Part shown: positions 1 to 8,172 of the stretch, piece after piece | Position numbering within the stretch: the stretch's first letter is position 1 | How the letters are laid out: the number at the start of each line of letters is the position of its first letter | Assembly (NCBI GenBank): GCA_035253825.1 | Contig: DATFBM010000029.1 | Coordinates: 62,001 to 126,000 of the forward strand | Reading direction: 5' to 3' | DNA from: JACCTH01 sp035253825 | Lineage (GTDB): Bacteria; Actinomycetota; Acidimicrobiia; Spongiisociales; ZC4RG35 | Length of the DNA stretch: 64,000 nucleotides | Notes under the pieces: generated by a model | What the model saw: only the letters and a program-made list of their open reading frames with translations | Database searches by the model: none | Told to the model about the DNA's origin: nothing | Translations under genes and position numbers: made by a program

Positions 1-86
1 GTCAGATCGTGTTTCTCGATGAATTCCCGGTCACCCATCTCGGCAAGGTCGACCGCCGCGCTCTCCGCCGACACCTGGAGCGTTGA
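1..86 (+). CDS. AMP-forming acyl-CoA synthetase/ligase, C-terminal end only
   Basis: The window opens inside a gene read in the frame beginning at base 3; 27 codons remain before TGA at 84-86. The visible residues contain P-V-T-H-L-GKVDRRALRRHL, which matches the C-terminal lysine motif (P-x-T-x-x-GKx-R) of the ANL superfamily, where the lysine takes part in adenylation. The substrate cannot be told from this fragment. The stop overlaps the next start (TGATG at 84-88), so the two genes are probably translationally coupled. Confidence 0.8.
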   Translation, partial: QIVFLDEFPVTHLGKVDRRALRRHLER

Positions 87-970
87 TGAGATTCGGCATC
101 CAACTGCCTGAAACCGAGTACGAGGCGAGATGGGCAGAACTCAGGGACATGGCTCGTATGGCGGAAGAGAGCGGACTCGACTCGCTCTGGGTGGGCGATC
201 ACCTGCTTTACGAGCAGGACGGTGAGCGCAGCGGACCGTGGGAGGCATGGGCTCTTCTGGCGGGACTCGCCGCGGTCACCACACGCATTTCACTAGGACC
301 GTTGGTGGCGGCGCTTCCGTTTCACAACCCGGCAGTCCTGGCCAAGTCGGCCGCCACCATCGACGAGATCTCGGGGGGGCGTCTCGCCTTCGGAGTCGGG
401 GCCGGTTGGAACGAGGTTGAGTTCGCGGCTTTTGGCCTTCCCTACCAGCGAAGAGTCGCTCGTTTCGCCGAGGCTTTCGTAATCGTTCGTCGGCTGTTGG
501 CCGGAGACCGAGTCGACTTCGCTGGCGAGTTCTACCAATTAGACGGCGCTGAGTTGCTTCCGCGGCCGCCCCGACCAGGATCCATGCCATTCATGATCGG
601 CTCCAACCGGCCACGAATGCTCGGCATCGCCCTTCCTCACGTCGATTGGTGGAACTCCTGGTACTCGGGCTTTGACAACGATCCGGAACGTGTGGGAGAT
701 CTCGTCTCCAGGATCGACGGTGCCTGTGAGGATGCAGGCCGTGATCCCTCCACTCTCCAGAAATCAGTAGCCGTCTATATCCGCCTTGGAGAAAGTCCCC
801 CTTCCCGACGAACGGGCGGGACACCGTGGTGGGGATCGATCGATTCCCACCTCCAGCGCCTACGGGTGATCGAGGCGGCTGGGATCGACGAGGTGATCGG
901 CATCCTCGACCCCATCACTGCCTCCTCGATAGAGAATTTCGGCGAAATCGTGGCTCGCTTCCGGGCCTAG
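86..970 (+). CDS. LLM-class flavin/F420-dependent oxidoreductase
   Basis: This is a luciferase-like monooxygenase-fold protein of 294 aa. It starts MRFGIQLPE and carries the family hallmarks LWVGDHL near residue 36, TTRISLGPLV near 66, and the ISGGRLAFGVGAGW block near 95-108. Actinobacterial members of this group generally use reduced F420 or FMN; the substrate is unknown. The ATG at 86 overlaps the upstream ligase stop by one base. An in-frame TTG at 83 is possible but adds only one residue. The coupling to an acyl-CoA ligase hints at a shared lipid or aromatic-acid pathway, which is inference only. Confidence 0.85.
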   Translation: MRFGIQLPETEYEARWAELRDMARMAEESGLDSLWVGDHLLYEQDGERSGPWEAWALLAGLAAVTTRISLGPLVAALPFHNPAVLAKSAATIDEISGGRLAFGVGAGWNEVEFAAFGLPYQRRVARFAEAFVIVRRLLAGDRVDFAGEFYQLDGAELLPRPPRPGSMPFMIGSNRPRMLGIALPHVDWWNSWYSGFDNDPERVGDLVSRIDGACEDAGRDPSTLQKSVAVYIRLGESPPSRRTGGTPWWGSIDSHLQRLRVIEAAGIDEVIGILDPITASSIENFGEIVARFRA

Positions 971-1182
971 CGGACGTCAATACGGCAACGTCAACCGACT
1001 AGTCGAACCCATCTCCGCTGCTGGCTCGATTCCGTAGCCGGGCGGCTGGCCCGGCGATCGATCACCTCACACCTTTCCGATCACGTTGGCGCTTTGGGGT
1101 TGCGGTTATTCAGCCTGTGAAATCGGGACCCGGTTTCGGACGGCTGGGTAGGCTCCCGGGCCGGTTCTTCGAAGGAGACGAT

Positions 1183-1632
1183 TTGCGAAATATTGCCCTC
1201 TGGCTCCACATCCTGGGCGCGGCGACATGGTTTGGGGCCAACGTTGCCCAAGCTGTGATCGGGACCAAATTGATGCGGGACAACGCGGTCGCCCCTGCCT
1301 GGTTACGCGCGGTGGAGAAGTCGTCGGGGCCGATCTACGGAACCGCGGCAGTGGTCATCCTCGCTACCGGCATCTACCTGGTTTTGGGATCCGACGGGAC
1401 TTACTCGTTTGGCTCGGTATTCGTCGGGATCGGGCTGGCGATCCTGATCGTCCTCGGAGCCATGGGCGGTCTGGTCTTCGGACGCAAGACCAAGCAGATG
1501 ATCGCTCTCTTCGAGTCCGGCAAGGATGCTGAGGTGCCCTCGGTTTACCGCTCCCTAAGCTCCTTCGGAATTCTCGACACGGTGTTGTTGGCCGTCGCCG
1601 TCCTGGCGATGGTTTCCAAATGGGGTGCCTAG
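1183..1632 (+). CDS. Small integral membrane protein, CopD/DUF2269-like
   Basis: This is a protein of about 149 aa with four hydrophobic segments. It begins LRNIALWLHILGAATWFG; the histidine in the first helix and the W-x-G-A-N pattern recall CopD/DUF2269-type membrane proteins. I chose TTG at 1183 because GAAGGAG (1171-1177) lies 5 bases upstream and the sequence before it does not look like protein. An in-frame GTG start at 1117 would add 22 polar residues. The 3' end overlaps the convergent permease gene by 4 bases. The function is not known. Confidence 0.65.
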   Translation: MRNIALWLHILGAATWFGANVAQAVIGTKLMRDNAVAPAWLRAVEKSSGPIYGTAAVVILATGIYLVLGSDGTYSFGSVFVGIGLAILIVLGAMGGLVFGRKTKQMIALFESGKDAEVPSVYRSLSSFGILDTVLLAVAVLAMVSKWGA

Positions 1633-2594
1633 GTCGGTTCTGCGGGCTGGAACCGTTGTTGGACGACGGCTGCAACCCTGGGTTCGCGGAGAGGTGGGGG
1701 TTGCGAGCTCCATGGCCGCGCCGCGGCTCGGCGTAGTCCGATCGCCAGGAGGTGGAAGCCCAATGTTAGGGTCGTCAAAGCCGCCCCGGCCGCCAGCAAT
1801 ACATGCCAGAGCAGAGCGCCGGTGAAGTCGCGGGTGACGATCGCCCAGTAAACGAGCGTTCCCCAGTCGTTGTACGTGGCGGTATACGAGAGCCAAGACA
1901 AAAAGCCTTGAGTCACCACCGCGCCGGCGGCGGCCAGGACCACGTAGGCACAGGCAATCGGCAGCAATGCGGGGAGCAAGTGCCGGAATATCACTTGGCG
2001 GGTGGAGGCGCCGGCGATACGAGCGGCATCGACAAAACCCGAGGCCATGATGGGCATTGCCTGCGAGCGCAACACCAATGCTCCGCTCGAAATCCCGGTG
2101 AGGGCTCCGAAGAGGAGCCCGAAGATGAACGGGGTCAGCCGGTCGGCGCGGGGGTCGGCACCGAAGATGAGTAGGACGATCGGAACCGGTAGATAGAGGC
2201 CGGCGTCGACCACGATTCCCAGCAGGCGGTCGGCGGTACGGAAACCGGCCGAGAGCGACGCCACGGCGAGGGCCACCAAGGCGGTTGTCACCGCCGCCGT
2301 GAGTCCCGCGAGCAAAGCGGGCCACGTCCCCGCCAGCAACATCGAAAATGTGTCCTTGCCGAACGCATCGGTCCCGAGGAGGTGGGCTCCGGAAGGCGGC
2401 GATGGATGACTGAGACTGATGTCATACCCGGCGCGGGGGTCGTATATACCGGGCAGCCAAACGGTTTCCAGAAGCACCGGGTGCGACAGCGCTAGCAGCC
2501 CGAAGAAGAGAAGAATTCCGAGTCCGATCTTGGCTTCGATATGGGCCATGACCGCTCGCAGCCAGCCCCGGAGCCAAACCGTGCGGCTATGCAC
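1629..2594 (-). CDS. Oligopeptide/dipeptide-type ABC transporter permease (DppC-like)
   Basis: This is an inner-membrane permease of 321 aa. After the first membrane helix comes the hallmark HLLGTDAFGKDTFSMLL of the DppC/OppC family (usual form GTDxxGRDxxSRL). Several helices follow, with an EAA-type cytoplasmic loop (FVDAARIAGASTRQVIFRH) that docks the ATPase. The gene starts with GTG at 2594 and overlaps the upstream DppB-like gene by 8 bases, so the two form a pair. No substrate-binding protein or ATPase gene is adjacent, which is unusual for this transporter type. Confidence 0.85.
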   Translation of the reverse strand: MHSRTVWLRGWLRAVMAHIEAKIGLGILLFFGLLALSHPVLLETVWLPGIYDPRAGYDISLSHPSPPSGAHLLGTDAFGKDTFSMLLAGTWPALLAGLTAAVTTALVALAVASLSAGFRTADRLLGIVVDAGLYLPVPIVLLIFGADPRADRLTPFIFGLLFGALTGISSGALVLRSQAMPIMASGFVDAARIAGASTRQVIFRHLLPALLPIACAYVVLAAAGAVVTQGFLSWLSYTATYNDWGTLVYWAIVTRDFTGALLWHVLLAAGAALTTLTLGFHLLAIGLRRAAARPWSSQPPPLREPRVAAVVQQRFQPAEPT

Positions 2595-3762
2595 GCACGA
2601 CGACCTTCTCCAGCTGGATCCGAGGATCGAGTTTCACCACGATCAAGTCCAACACGATGCGGAGCAGGAGGGTGATCACCCCGACCACCACCAACCCGCC
2701 CATCGTCACCATCAGGTCACGTTCGCGAAGCGACCCAAACAACACCGAGGCGACGCCAGGCACGGGTATCCGGTACCCGCCGAGACGAGCGAAGCTCGCT
2801 TCGACAATCACGAGGCCCCCGAGGGCAAAGGGCAGGTTGGCGGTCAGGCGGGAAAGTGCTGGGAGGAGCGCCACCCGGCCGGCATGCCGGTTACGTACCT
2901 GGCGGTCGGTGAGGCCCTTGGCGCGGGCAGTGACGACGAAATCAGAATCCGACAATCCATCCATTGATGCTGCGATCACTAAGACGATGTCTCCGATCGA
3001 AAGCATGAAAAGCACCAAAACGGGCATAGCCAGGAAGCCGAGCAGGTCCTGTGCATAGACAAAGATTCCAAGCTGGGACCACCACCACATTGTCAGTAGT
3101 GGTACTAGGAAAAGGCTTGCCCGGCGGGCGCCGGCCTTCCATTTCAACGGGAGCAGGCGAATGGCGGCAGCAGCGAGGCCGACCAGGATGAGCGCGGTTC
3201 CCATCATTTGCCAGAGGATCGAGTCCTGTGGGGGACCCTGCCGCCACAGGTAGAAGTCGAGAGCGGTGAGATCGTTGAAACGGCTGAAGCCAAAGAGATT
3301 GAGGGCGGTGTAGAAGGCGAGAAACACGAGCCAGGGGGGAAAGACCGAGGTGAAGGTGGCGGCGCCGAGGGTGGTGGGGGTGAGGGATTTCTTGCGCCAC
3401 CCCGCCCAACGCCCGATCCGGCTGCCAATGAGAAAGGCGGCTCCTAAACCGATAGCGAACATTGTCAGAGTCCACGGCAGAGCGTCGAGGAGCTGGTCGA
3501 TCACCGGTTGCCCGCGGGGGTTTTGTCCCAAGTCGAGTGAGAACGTGCGCCCCAGCCAGATCAGATATTGCTGCCAGACCGGACGGTCGAGGGCGAGTGC
3601 CTCGCGAACCCGGGCGGCATCACCGGGGTTGCCACCGACGGCAAAGTTGTCGGCGAAGTCGCCGGGAACCAAGAGCCGAGTCCCGAAGAACACGGCCGTG
3701 AGGAAGACGATGATTCCCACGACCCCGGCCAGGATCCTGGCGACGACATATCGCCGGAGCAT
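2587..3762 (-). CDS. Oligopeptide/dipeptide-type ABC transporter permease (DppB-like)
   Basis: This permease of 391 aa has the N-terminal MLRRYVVARILAGVVGII helix and early P-G-D segment typical of DppB/OppB. The EAA loop (DFVVTARAKGLTDRQVRNRH, near residue 285) contacts the ATPase. It is longer than the usual 310-340 residues because of a hydrophobic insertion in the middle (about residues 150-240). It is the first gene of a two-gene operon with the DppC-like permease. Its substrate and its ATPase partner are not encoded nearby. Confidence 0.82.
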   Translation of the reverse strand: MLRRYVVARILAGVVGIIVFLTAVFFGTRLLVPGDFADNFAVGGNPGDAARVREALALDRPVWQQYLIWLGRTFSLDLGQNPRGQPVIDQLLDALPWTLTMFAIGLGAAFLIGSRIGRWAGWRKKSLTPTTLGAATFTSVFPPWLVFLAFYTALNLFGFSRFNDLTALDFYLWRQGPPQDSILWQMMGTALILVGLAAAAIRLLPLKWKAGARRASLFLVPLLTMWWWSQLGIFVYAQDLLGFLAMPVLVLFMLSIGDIVLVIAASMDGLSDSDFVVTARAKGLTDRQVRNRHAGRVALLPALSRLTANLPFALGGLVIVEASFARLGGYRIPVPGVASVLFGSLRERDLMVTMGGLVVVGVITLLLRIVLDLIVVKLDPRIQLEKVVVRA

Positions 3763-3804
3763 GACCGCAATCTAGGACCGCCCGTTCCGCTGTTCTCCCC
3801 TAGT

Positions 3805-3898
3805 TGTTTCCTCCCCCAGCGAGCGGTTTCTCCCCCCAGGAGCGAAGCGACGTTGGGGGGAGTGGCCTGAAGGGCCGAAGGGGGGCTTGGGGGGAGGT
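3805..3898. repeat. C/G-rich intergenic stem-loop repeat, family 1 copy 1
   Basis: The stretch between two minus-strand transporter genes contains CTCCCCCCA, a 15-base spacer (GGAGCGAAGCGACGT), then TGGGGGGAG: a perfect 9-bp stem. GGCC-TGAA-GGGCC and further G tracts follow. Most of the stretch reappears at 11439-11537, including TGTTTCCTCCCC, AGCGAG, the block from CAGGAGCGAAGCGACG to TTGGGGGGAGTGGCC, and GAAGGGCC. It therefore looks like an interspersed element rather than a simple terminator. The short reading frames it produces look spurious. Confidence 0.7.
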
Positions 3899-3920
3899 GG
3901 CGCCGAAGGCGACGGAGGGG

Positions 3921-4733
3921 CTAGGGCTTCAGCAGGCGCTCGAAACGGCGACGGGTGATGGCCATCCCCACCGCCCCCATCACCACCAAAAAGGCCAGAT
4001 GGCCGAAGACGGAGGCATCAAAGATGCCGAGCGTCGACGCTCGCATCAACTCGACTCCGTGGTAGAGCGGCGAGATCCATACCAGACGCTCGATCGTGTC
4101 CGGATAAGCGGTGATGGGGAAGAACGTGCCCGAGAACAGAAACAAGGGTTGGATGACCAACTGCACCAGATCGAAGTCCTGCCAACCCTTCATGAAAGTG
4201 GTGCAAGCCATTCCCACTCCGGCAAAGGCGAACCCAATCAGGAGCGCGATCGGCACCGCCAGAATCGCCCACCAAGATTCGATCAGGCCGAATATCGCCA
4301 TCACGATCACGAATGCGGTGGCATAGAGTCCGCCGCGGATCTGCGACCAGGCGATCTCGCCTAGGGCGACATCCATCGCCCCAAGCGGGGTCGCCAACAT
4401 TCCGTCGTAGATCTTTCCCCACTTGAGTCGGAAGAAGACGTTCAGGGTCGACTCATAGACGGCGCCGTTCATTGCCGATGACGCCAGCATGGCCGGAGCC
4501 ACAAAAGCGGCGTAACTGACGGCACGGCCGTCGGCGAGGTTGATCTGATCGATGAGAGTGCCCACCCCAAAACCGATCGAGAAGAGGTAGAAAACCGGCT
4601 CGAAGAAACCCGAGAAGAGGATGATCCAAATCCGCTTGTAGAGAATGAAGTTGCGCTCCAGCAAACGGATGGCGTGCGACCCCTGGCGGGGCATCGGCGG
4701 AATCGGCCGGGTGGTGGTGACAACCGTGCTCAT
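3921..4733 (-). CDS. ABC-2 type exporter permease
   Basis: This is a membrane protein of 270 aa of the ABC-2/DrrB-NodJ type. It has an N-terminal cytoplasmic segment, six hydrophobic helices, and the LFLFSGTFFPITAYP motif near residue 195 that is typical of this family. I start it at ATG 4733, which overlaps the stop of the preceding permease by 4 bases. The reading frame extends further upstream, but that part lies antiparallel in meaning to the other permease and is not protein-like. It is the third gene of an ATPase-permease-permease operon. Confidence 0.87.
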   Translation of the reverse strand: MSTVVTTTRPIPPMPRQGSHAIRLLERNFILYKRIWIILFSGFFEPVFYLFSIGFGVGTLIDQINLADGRAVSYAAFVAPAMLASSAMNGAVYESTLNVFFRLKWGKIYDGMLATPLGAMDVALGEIAWSQIRGGLYATAFVIVMAIFGLIESWWAILAVPIALLIGFAFAGVGMACTTFMKGWQDFDLVQLVIQPLFLFSGTFFPITAYPDTIERLVWISPLYHGVELMRASTLGIFDASVFGHLAFLVVMGAVGMAITRRRFERLLKP

Positions 4734-5506
4734 GTGTGCAGACGCTTGGTGAAGTTCCGGGCGGCCAGGACCAGCCCGACCACGGCCAGGGTTACCAGTA
4801 TCAAGGTGTGAACCCACCAGGGGAAATGGGGCGACTGGGGCACTCCCGCAGCTCCCCGGGCCAACTCGACTCCGTGCCAGAGGGGCGAGAGGAAAACGAT
4901 CGGCTGCAGGAACGAAGGAAGCTGGTCGACAGGGAAGAAGGTGCCCGAAAAGAGAAACATCGGCATCAGCGCGAAGCGGAAAAACGACGACAGGGCCCGG
5001 TCGTCGTCGAGGGTCGCGCACCAGGCGGCGATGGGAGTGGCAAAGGCGACTCCGGTGAGCACCGCCGGGCCGACCGCGGCCAACGCCGGTCCGAGCTCCA
5101 TCGCGTCGAGCAGCACCATGATCCCGGCGTAGACCGCCAGATTGAAGATGAGCCGAATTCCAAGGAATCCAATCAGGCCGTGCACCAGGTCCGGGGGTCG
5201 GATCGGAGTGGCGAGAGCGGCGTGGTAGTTCTTGGTCCACTTGATGCCCGCAACCACGGGATAAGTGGACTCGCCGGCGGCGGTCATCATCGCCGTCGCC
5301 GCCAGCAAAGCCGGAGCAATGAAACCGAGGTACGCCCCCCTTCCCGTTCCGGCTCCCTCGTCGACCAGCCGGCCCAGGCCACCTCCCATCGCCAGCAGAG
5401 TGAAAAAAGGAACCGCGAAGCTGGAGATGACTGATCCACGCCACGTCCGTCGGTAGAAGCGGGCGTTGGCCTCGACCACCCTCAGAGCAGGAGCAGCCAT
5501 CGTCAA
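4730..5506 (-). CDS. ABC-2 type exporter permease
   Basis: This is a second ABC-2 permease (258 aa), homologous to its downstream neighbour. Both carry the same MFLFSGTFFPVDQLP-type motif and a PLWHGVELARG segment near the C-terminus. It overlaps the ATPase gene by 4 bases at its start (ATGA, 5503-5506) and the next permease by 4 bases at its end. The pair probably forms a heterodimeric export channel powered by the adjacent ATPase. The substrate is unknown; drug, lipid or polysaccharide export are the family norms. Confidence 0.87.
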   Translation of the reverse strand: MTMAAPALRVVEANARFYRRTWRGSVISSFAVPFFTLLAMGGGLGRLVDEGAGTGRGAYLGFIAPALLAATAMMTAAGESTYPVVAGIKWTKNYHAALATPIRPPDLVHGLIGFLGIRLIFNLAVYAGIMVLLDAMELGPALAAVGPAVLTGVAFATPIAAWCATLDDDRALSSFFRFALMPMFLFSGTFFPVDQLPSFLQPIVFLSPLWHGVELARGAAGVPQSPHFPWWVHTLILVTLAVVGLVLAARNFTKRLHT

Positions 5507-6435
5507 TCCACCAAGGATCTACCGGTCAGATGGAGGAAGACATCTTCGAGCGTCGAGCGTCGGGCGAGAGTCATCTCTGGCTCCAATCCCCGGTTGTGCA
5601 CTTCCTCCATCGCCTTCTCGGCTTCGTCGGCATAGACGAGGATGCGGTCGGGAAGTACTTCGATCCTCGACCCGATTCCTTCGATCCGCGGCGCCACTAT
5701 TTCTTGCTCGCCCGCAGGGAAGCGGAGCTCGACTACCTCCCGGGTCGAGTGCTCCTGGATCAGGCTCCGAGGCGACCCCTCACCGACAATCTTCCCCTTG
5801 TCCATGATCACCAGGCGGTCGCATAGTTGTTCGGCCTCGTCCATGTAATGGGTGGTGATAACCAATGTCGCGCCATCCCGCTTCAGTCGGTAAAGACGAT
5901 CCCACAACAAATGGCGGGCCTGGGGATCGAGACCGGTAGTGGGCTCGTCGAGGATGAGGATCTCCGGTCGGTTGATGAGGCCGCGGGCGATGGTCAGCCG
6001 GCGCTTCATCCCTCCCGAGAGTGGATCCACCTTGCTTTTCTTACGATCTGCGAGCTGGGCGAAGGCCAGCAATTCGTCGATCCGCTTGCGGATCTCGGAA
6101 CGGGGGAGATCGAAATAGCGACCATATATGAAGAGGTTTTCCTCCACCGTCAACTCGGTGTCGAGGTTGTCTTCCTGGGGAACCACCCCGAGCCGGGCGC
6201 GGATGGCCGCCCCCGCAGTGGCAGGGTCGAGACCGAACACGCGCAACGTTCCCTGGGTCACCGGCGAGGTGGCGGCGATCATCTTCATTGTCGAGGTCTT
6301 GCCAGCGCCGTTGGGCCCGAGAAAGCCGAAGGCCTCACCGGGGGCGATTTGAAAATCGATCCCATCGACGGCCTGGAATTCACCGAACTTCTTCGAGAGG
6401 TCGGTGGCGATGACGAGGGGCTCTGCCACCGGCAA
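5503..6435 (-). CDS. ABC transporter ATPase, DrrA/NodI-type
   Basis: This is a nucleotide-binding protein of about 310 aa. Walker A (GPNGAGKTS) lies near residue 40, the Q-loop (VVPQEDN) near 85, the signature LSGGMKRR near 140 and Walker B (ILILDEPTTGLDP) near 160, followed by the H-loop TTHYMDEAE. A C-terminal regulatory extension of about 90 residues ending in LEDVFLHLTG is typical of DrrA/NodI proteins. Start codons TTG (6435) and GTG (6429) are both possible. It heads a three-gene export operon with two ABC-2 permeases. Confidence 0.92.
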   Translation of the reverse strand: MPVAEPLVIATDLSKKFGEFQAVDGIDFQIAPGEAFGFLGPNGAGKTSTMKMIAATSPVTQGTLRVFGLDPATAGAAIRARLGVVPQEDNLDTELTVEENLFIYGRYFDLPRSEIRKRIDELLAFAQLADRKKSKVDPLSGGMKRRLTIARGLINRPEILILDEPTTGLDPQARHLLWDRLYRLKRDGATLVITTHYMDEAEQLCDRLVIMDKGKIVGEGSPRSLIQEHSTREVVELRFPAGEQEIVAPRIEGIGSRIEVLPDRILVYADEAEKAMEEVHNRGLEPEMTLARRSTLEDVFLHLTGRSLVD

Positions 6436-6500
6436 AAGTTAGCCGCGGCCAATGACACGACTTTCCGAATTAGCGACGGTCAGGGTTAGCGTCACTGCCA

Positions 6501-7454
6501 ATGAGCGGCTCACCACTGCCCAGGCGCGCCCGGATGGGCTGGTGGGGAAGAATCCTGTTGCTGGTTGCCCTCCTGGTGATCGGGCTCGCGGGTATTGCCC
6601 TGTACACCCAGTTCCGGATGGCCGATGTGGGCTCTCTTTCTGCCCTCGGCGAAGGGGAAGGCGTCTATTTGATCGTCGGGAGTGACAGCCGGGAAAACAT
6701 CCCACCTGACCTCGGCAGCTTCGGTGATTTCCCGGGTGCGCGAGCCGACGTGATCATGCTCGCCCAGGTCGCCGGCGACCGTCGCCAACTCCTCTCGATT
6801 CCCCGCGACCTCAAGGTCGAGGTCCCCGGGGAGGGAACCGAAAAAATCAATGCCGCCTATTCGTTCGGGGGCGCCAACCTGATCACAGAAACGGTCGCCC
6901 AGACGACCGGGATCAGGCCCAACCACTATCTCGAGATCGACTTCGCCGGGTTCGCCGCCATCGTCGATGCCCTCGGTGGGATCGAGCTTGATTTCCCATT
7001 TCCGGCCCGAGATCTCAACTCCGGTTTGCTGGTCGAGGTGGCAGGCAACCACACCGTCAACGGAGCCGCCGCGCTGGCTTACGCCCGTTCCCGTCAATAC
7101 GAGGAACTGCGCGGCGGCGAGTGGATAGGGGAGTCGGTGGCCGGTGATCTCGCCCGAACCGGTCGGCAACGACATGTTCTCCTGCAGATCATGCGCAAGG
7201 CTTCCTCGCCAACCGGTGTTCTGCGGAGCCCGCTGGTCATGCTGGCCGCCGCCTCACATCTCAAATCGGACGCCGGCACGACCGTTTTCGACCTGGCCCG
7301 ACTGGGATGGGGAATGGTGACTTCATCGGAAACCGACTCGGCCACCTTGCCGGTCCGGATCTCGAATGAGGGCGGCGTCTCCTACGTCGTCGCCGTCCCG
7401 CCTTCAGACGAGGTCTTGACTGCCTTCCGAAACCGCCAGCCCCTCCCCTCATGA
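6501..7454 (+). CDS. LytR-CpsA-Psr (LCP) family protein
   Basis: This protein of 317 aa has a short cytoplasmic N-terminus and one membrane helix (about residues 16-36), then an extracellular LCP domain. Family motifs visible are VYLIVGSDSREN, ARADVIMLAQV, LLSIPRDLKVEVPG, INAAYSFGG and the YARSRQYEE block whose arginines bind the polyprenyl pyrophosphate. LCP enzymes transfer polyprenyl-linked glycopolymers to peptidoglycan, which in actinobacteria means arabinogalactan-like or teichoic polymers. It is divergent from the exporter operon, with 65 bases between the two starts. Confidence 0.88.
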   Translation: MSGSPLPRRARMGWWGRILLLVALLVIGLAGIALYTQFRMADVGSLSALGEGEGVYLIVGSDSRENIPPDLGSFGDFPGARADVIMLAQVAGDRRQLLSIPRDLKVEVPGEGTEKINAAYSFGGANLITETVAQTTGIRPNHYLEIDFAGFAAIVDALGGIELDFPFPARDLNSGLLVEVAGNHTVNGAAALAYARSRQYEELRGGEWIGESVAGDLARTGRQRHVLLQIMRKASSPTGVLRSPLVMLAAASHLKSDAGTTVFDLARLGWGMVTSSETDSATLPVRISNEGGVSYVVAVPPSDEVLTAFRNRQPLPS

Positions 7455-7512
7455 CCTTCTGCGACCCTACGTTCGTGAGCTGGTGACGGTTGCGGCATTC
7501 AGAATGTGCGCA

Positions 7513-8163
7513 ATGATCGAGGCCGTGGTCTTCGACGTCGGCGAGACCTTGATCGACGAGACCCGCATCTGGTCAAGGTGGGCGGCCCGCCTCGATGTCA
7601 CCCCCTTGACGCTTCTCGGGATCGTCGGGGCCATGGCGGCTTTGGACCGTTCTCACCTCGATGCCCTCAAGCTGGTGAAACCCGACTTCGACCTCGCCAC
7701 GGAGCGGGAACGGTGGGCCCTAGACGAGCCCGATTCCTTGCGCGATACCTTCGATGAGGAGGATCTGTACGCCGACGTCCGCCCGGCCCTCGAAGCCCTG
7801 GAGGCACTCGCTTTGTCAACCTGGATCGCCGGAAACCAGCCGGTGGCGGCTCGTCAAGCCTTGATGGCTATGGAGCTGCCGGTGCGATCGATCATCAATT
7901 CTTCCGATCTGGGGGCGGAGAAACCTGATCCCCGTTTTTTCGAGGCGGTGGCCGCAGCCGTGGGGGTCGAGCCCGCTCACATCCTTTATGTCGGAGATCG
8001 CCTCGACAATGATGTGCTTCCAGCCCTGGCGGCCGGGATGCGCACAGTCTTGATGCGGCGTGGGCCCTGGGGTTATCTCCACGCCACCCGACCAGACGCC
8101 GAGAAGGCCGATGCAATCTGCAACTCGCTACTCGAAGTGCCGGCCGTGGCAGGGTCGATTTAG
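7513..8163 (+). CDS. HAD-superfamily hydrolase
   Basis: This is a haloacid dehalogenase-fold phosphatase of 216 aa. Motif I is VFDVGETLID with the nucleophile aspartate; motif II lies at IAGNQP; the lysine of motif III is GAEKPDPRFF; motif IV is YVGDRLDNDVLPA. The order and spacing suit a phosphoglycolate-phosphatase-like subfamily with an alpha-helical cap. I prefer ATG 7513 over in-frame starts at 7483 and 7504 because family members begin just before the first strand. The substrate is unknown. Confidence 0.87.
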   Translation: MIEAVVFDVGETLIDETRIWSRWAARLDVTPLTLLGIVGAMAALDRSHLDALKLVKPDFDLATERERWALDEPDSLRDTFDEEDLYADVRPALEALEALALSTWIAGNQPVAARQALMAMELPVRSIINSSDLGAEKPDPRFFEAVAAAVGVEPAHILYVGDRLDNDVLPALAAGMRTVLMRRGPWGYLHATRPDAEKADAICNSLLEVPAVAGSI

Positions 8164-8172
8164 TCCGCAAGA

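Noticed and set aside
3804..4364. Short frames across the C/G-rich repeats at 3.8 and 11.4 kb
   Set aside because: They arise from the repeat element or run antisense to the ABC-2 permease, and have no homologous look.
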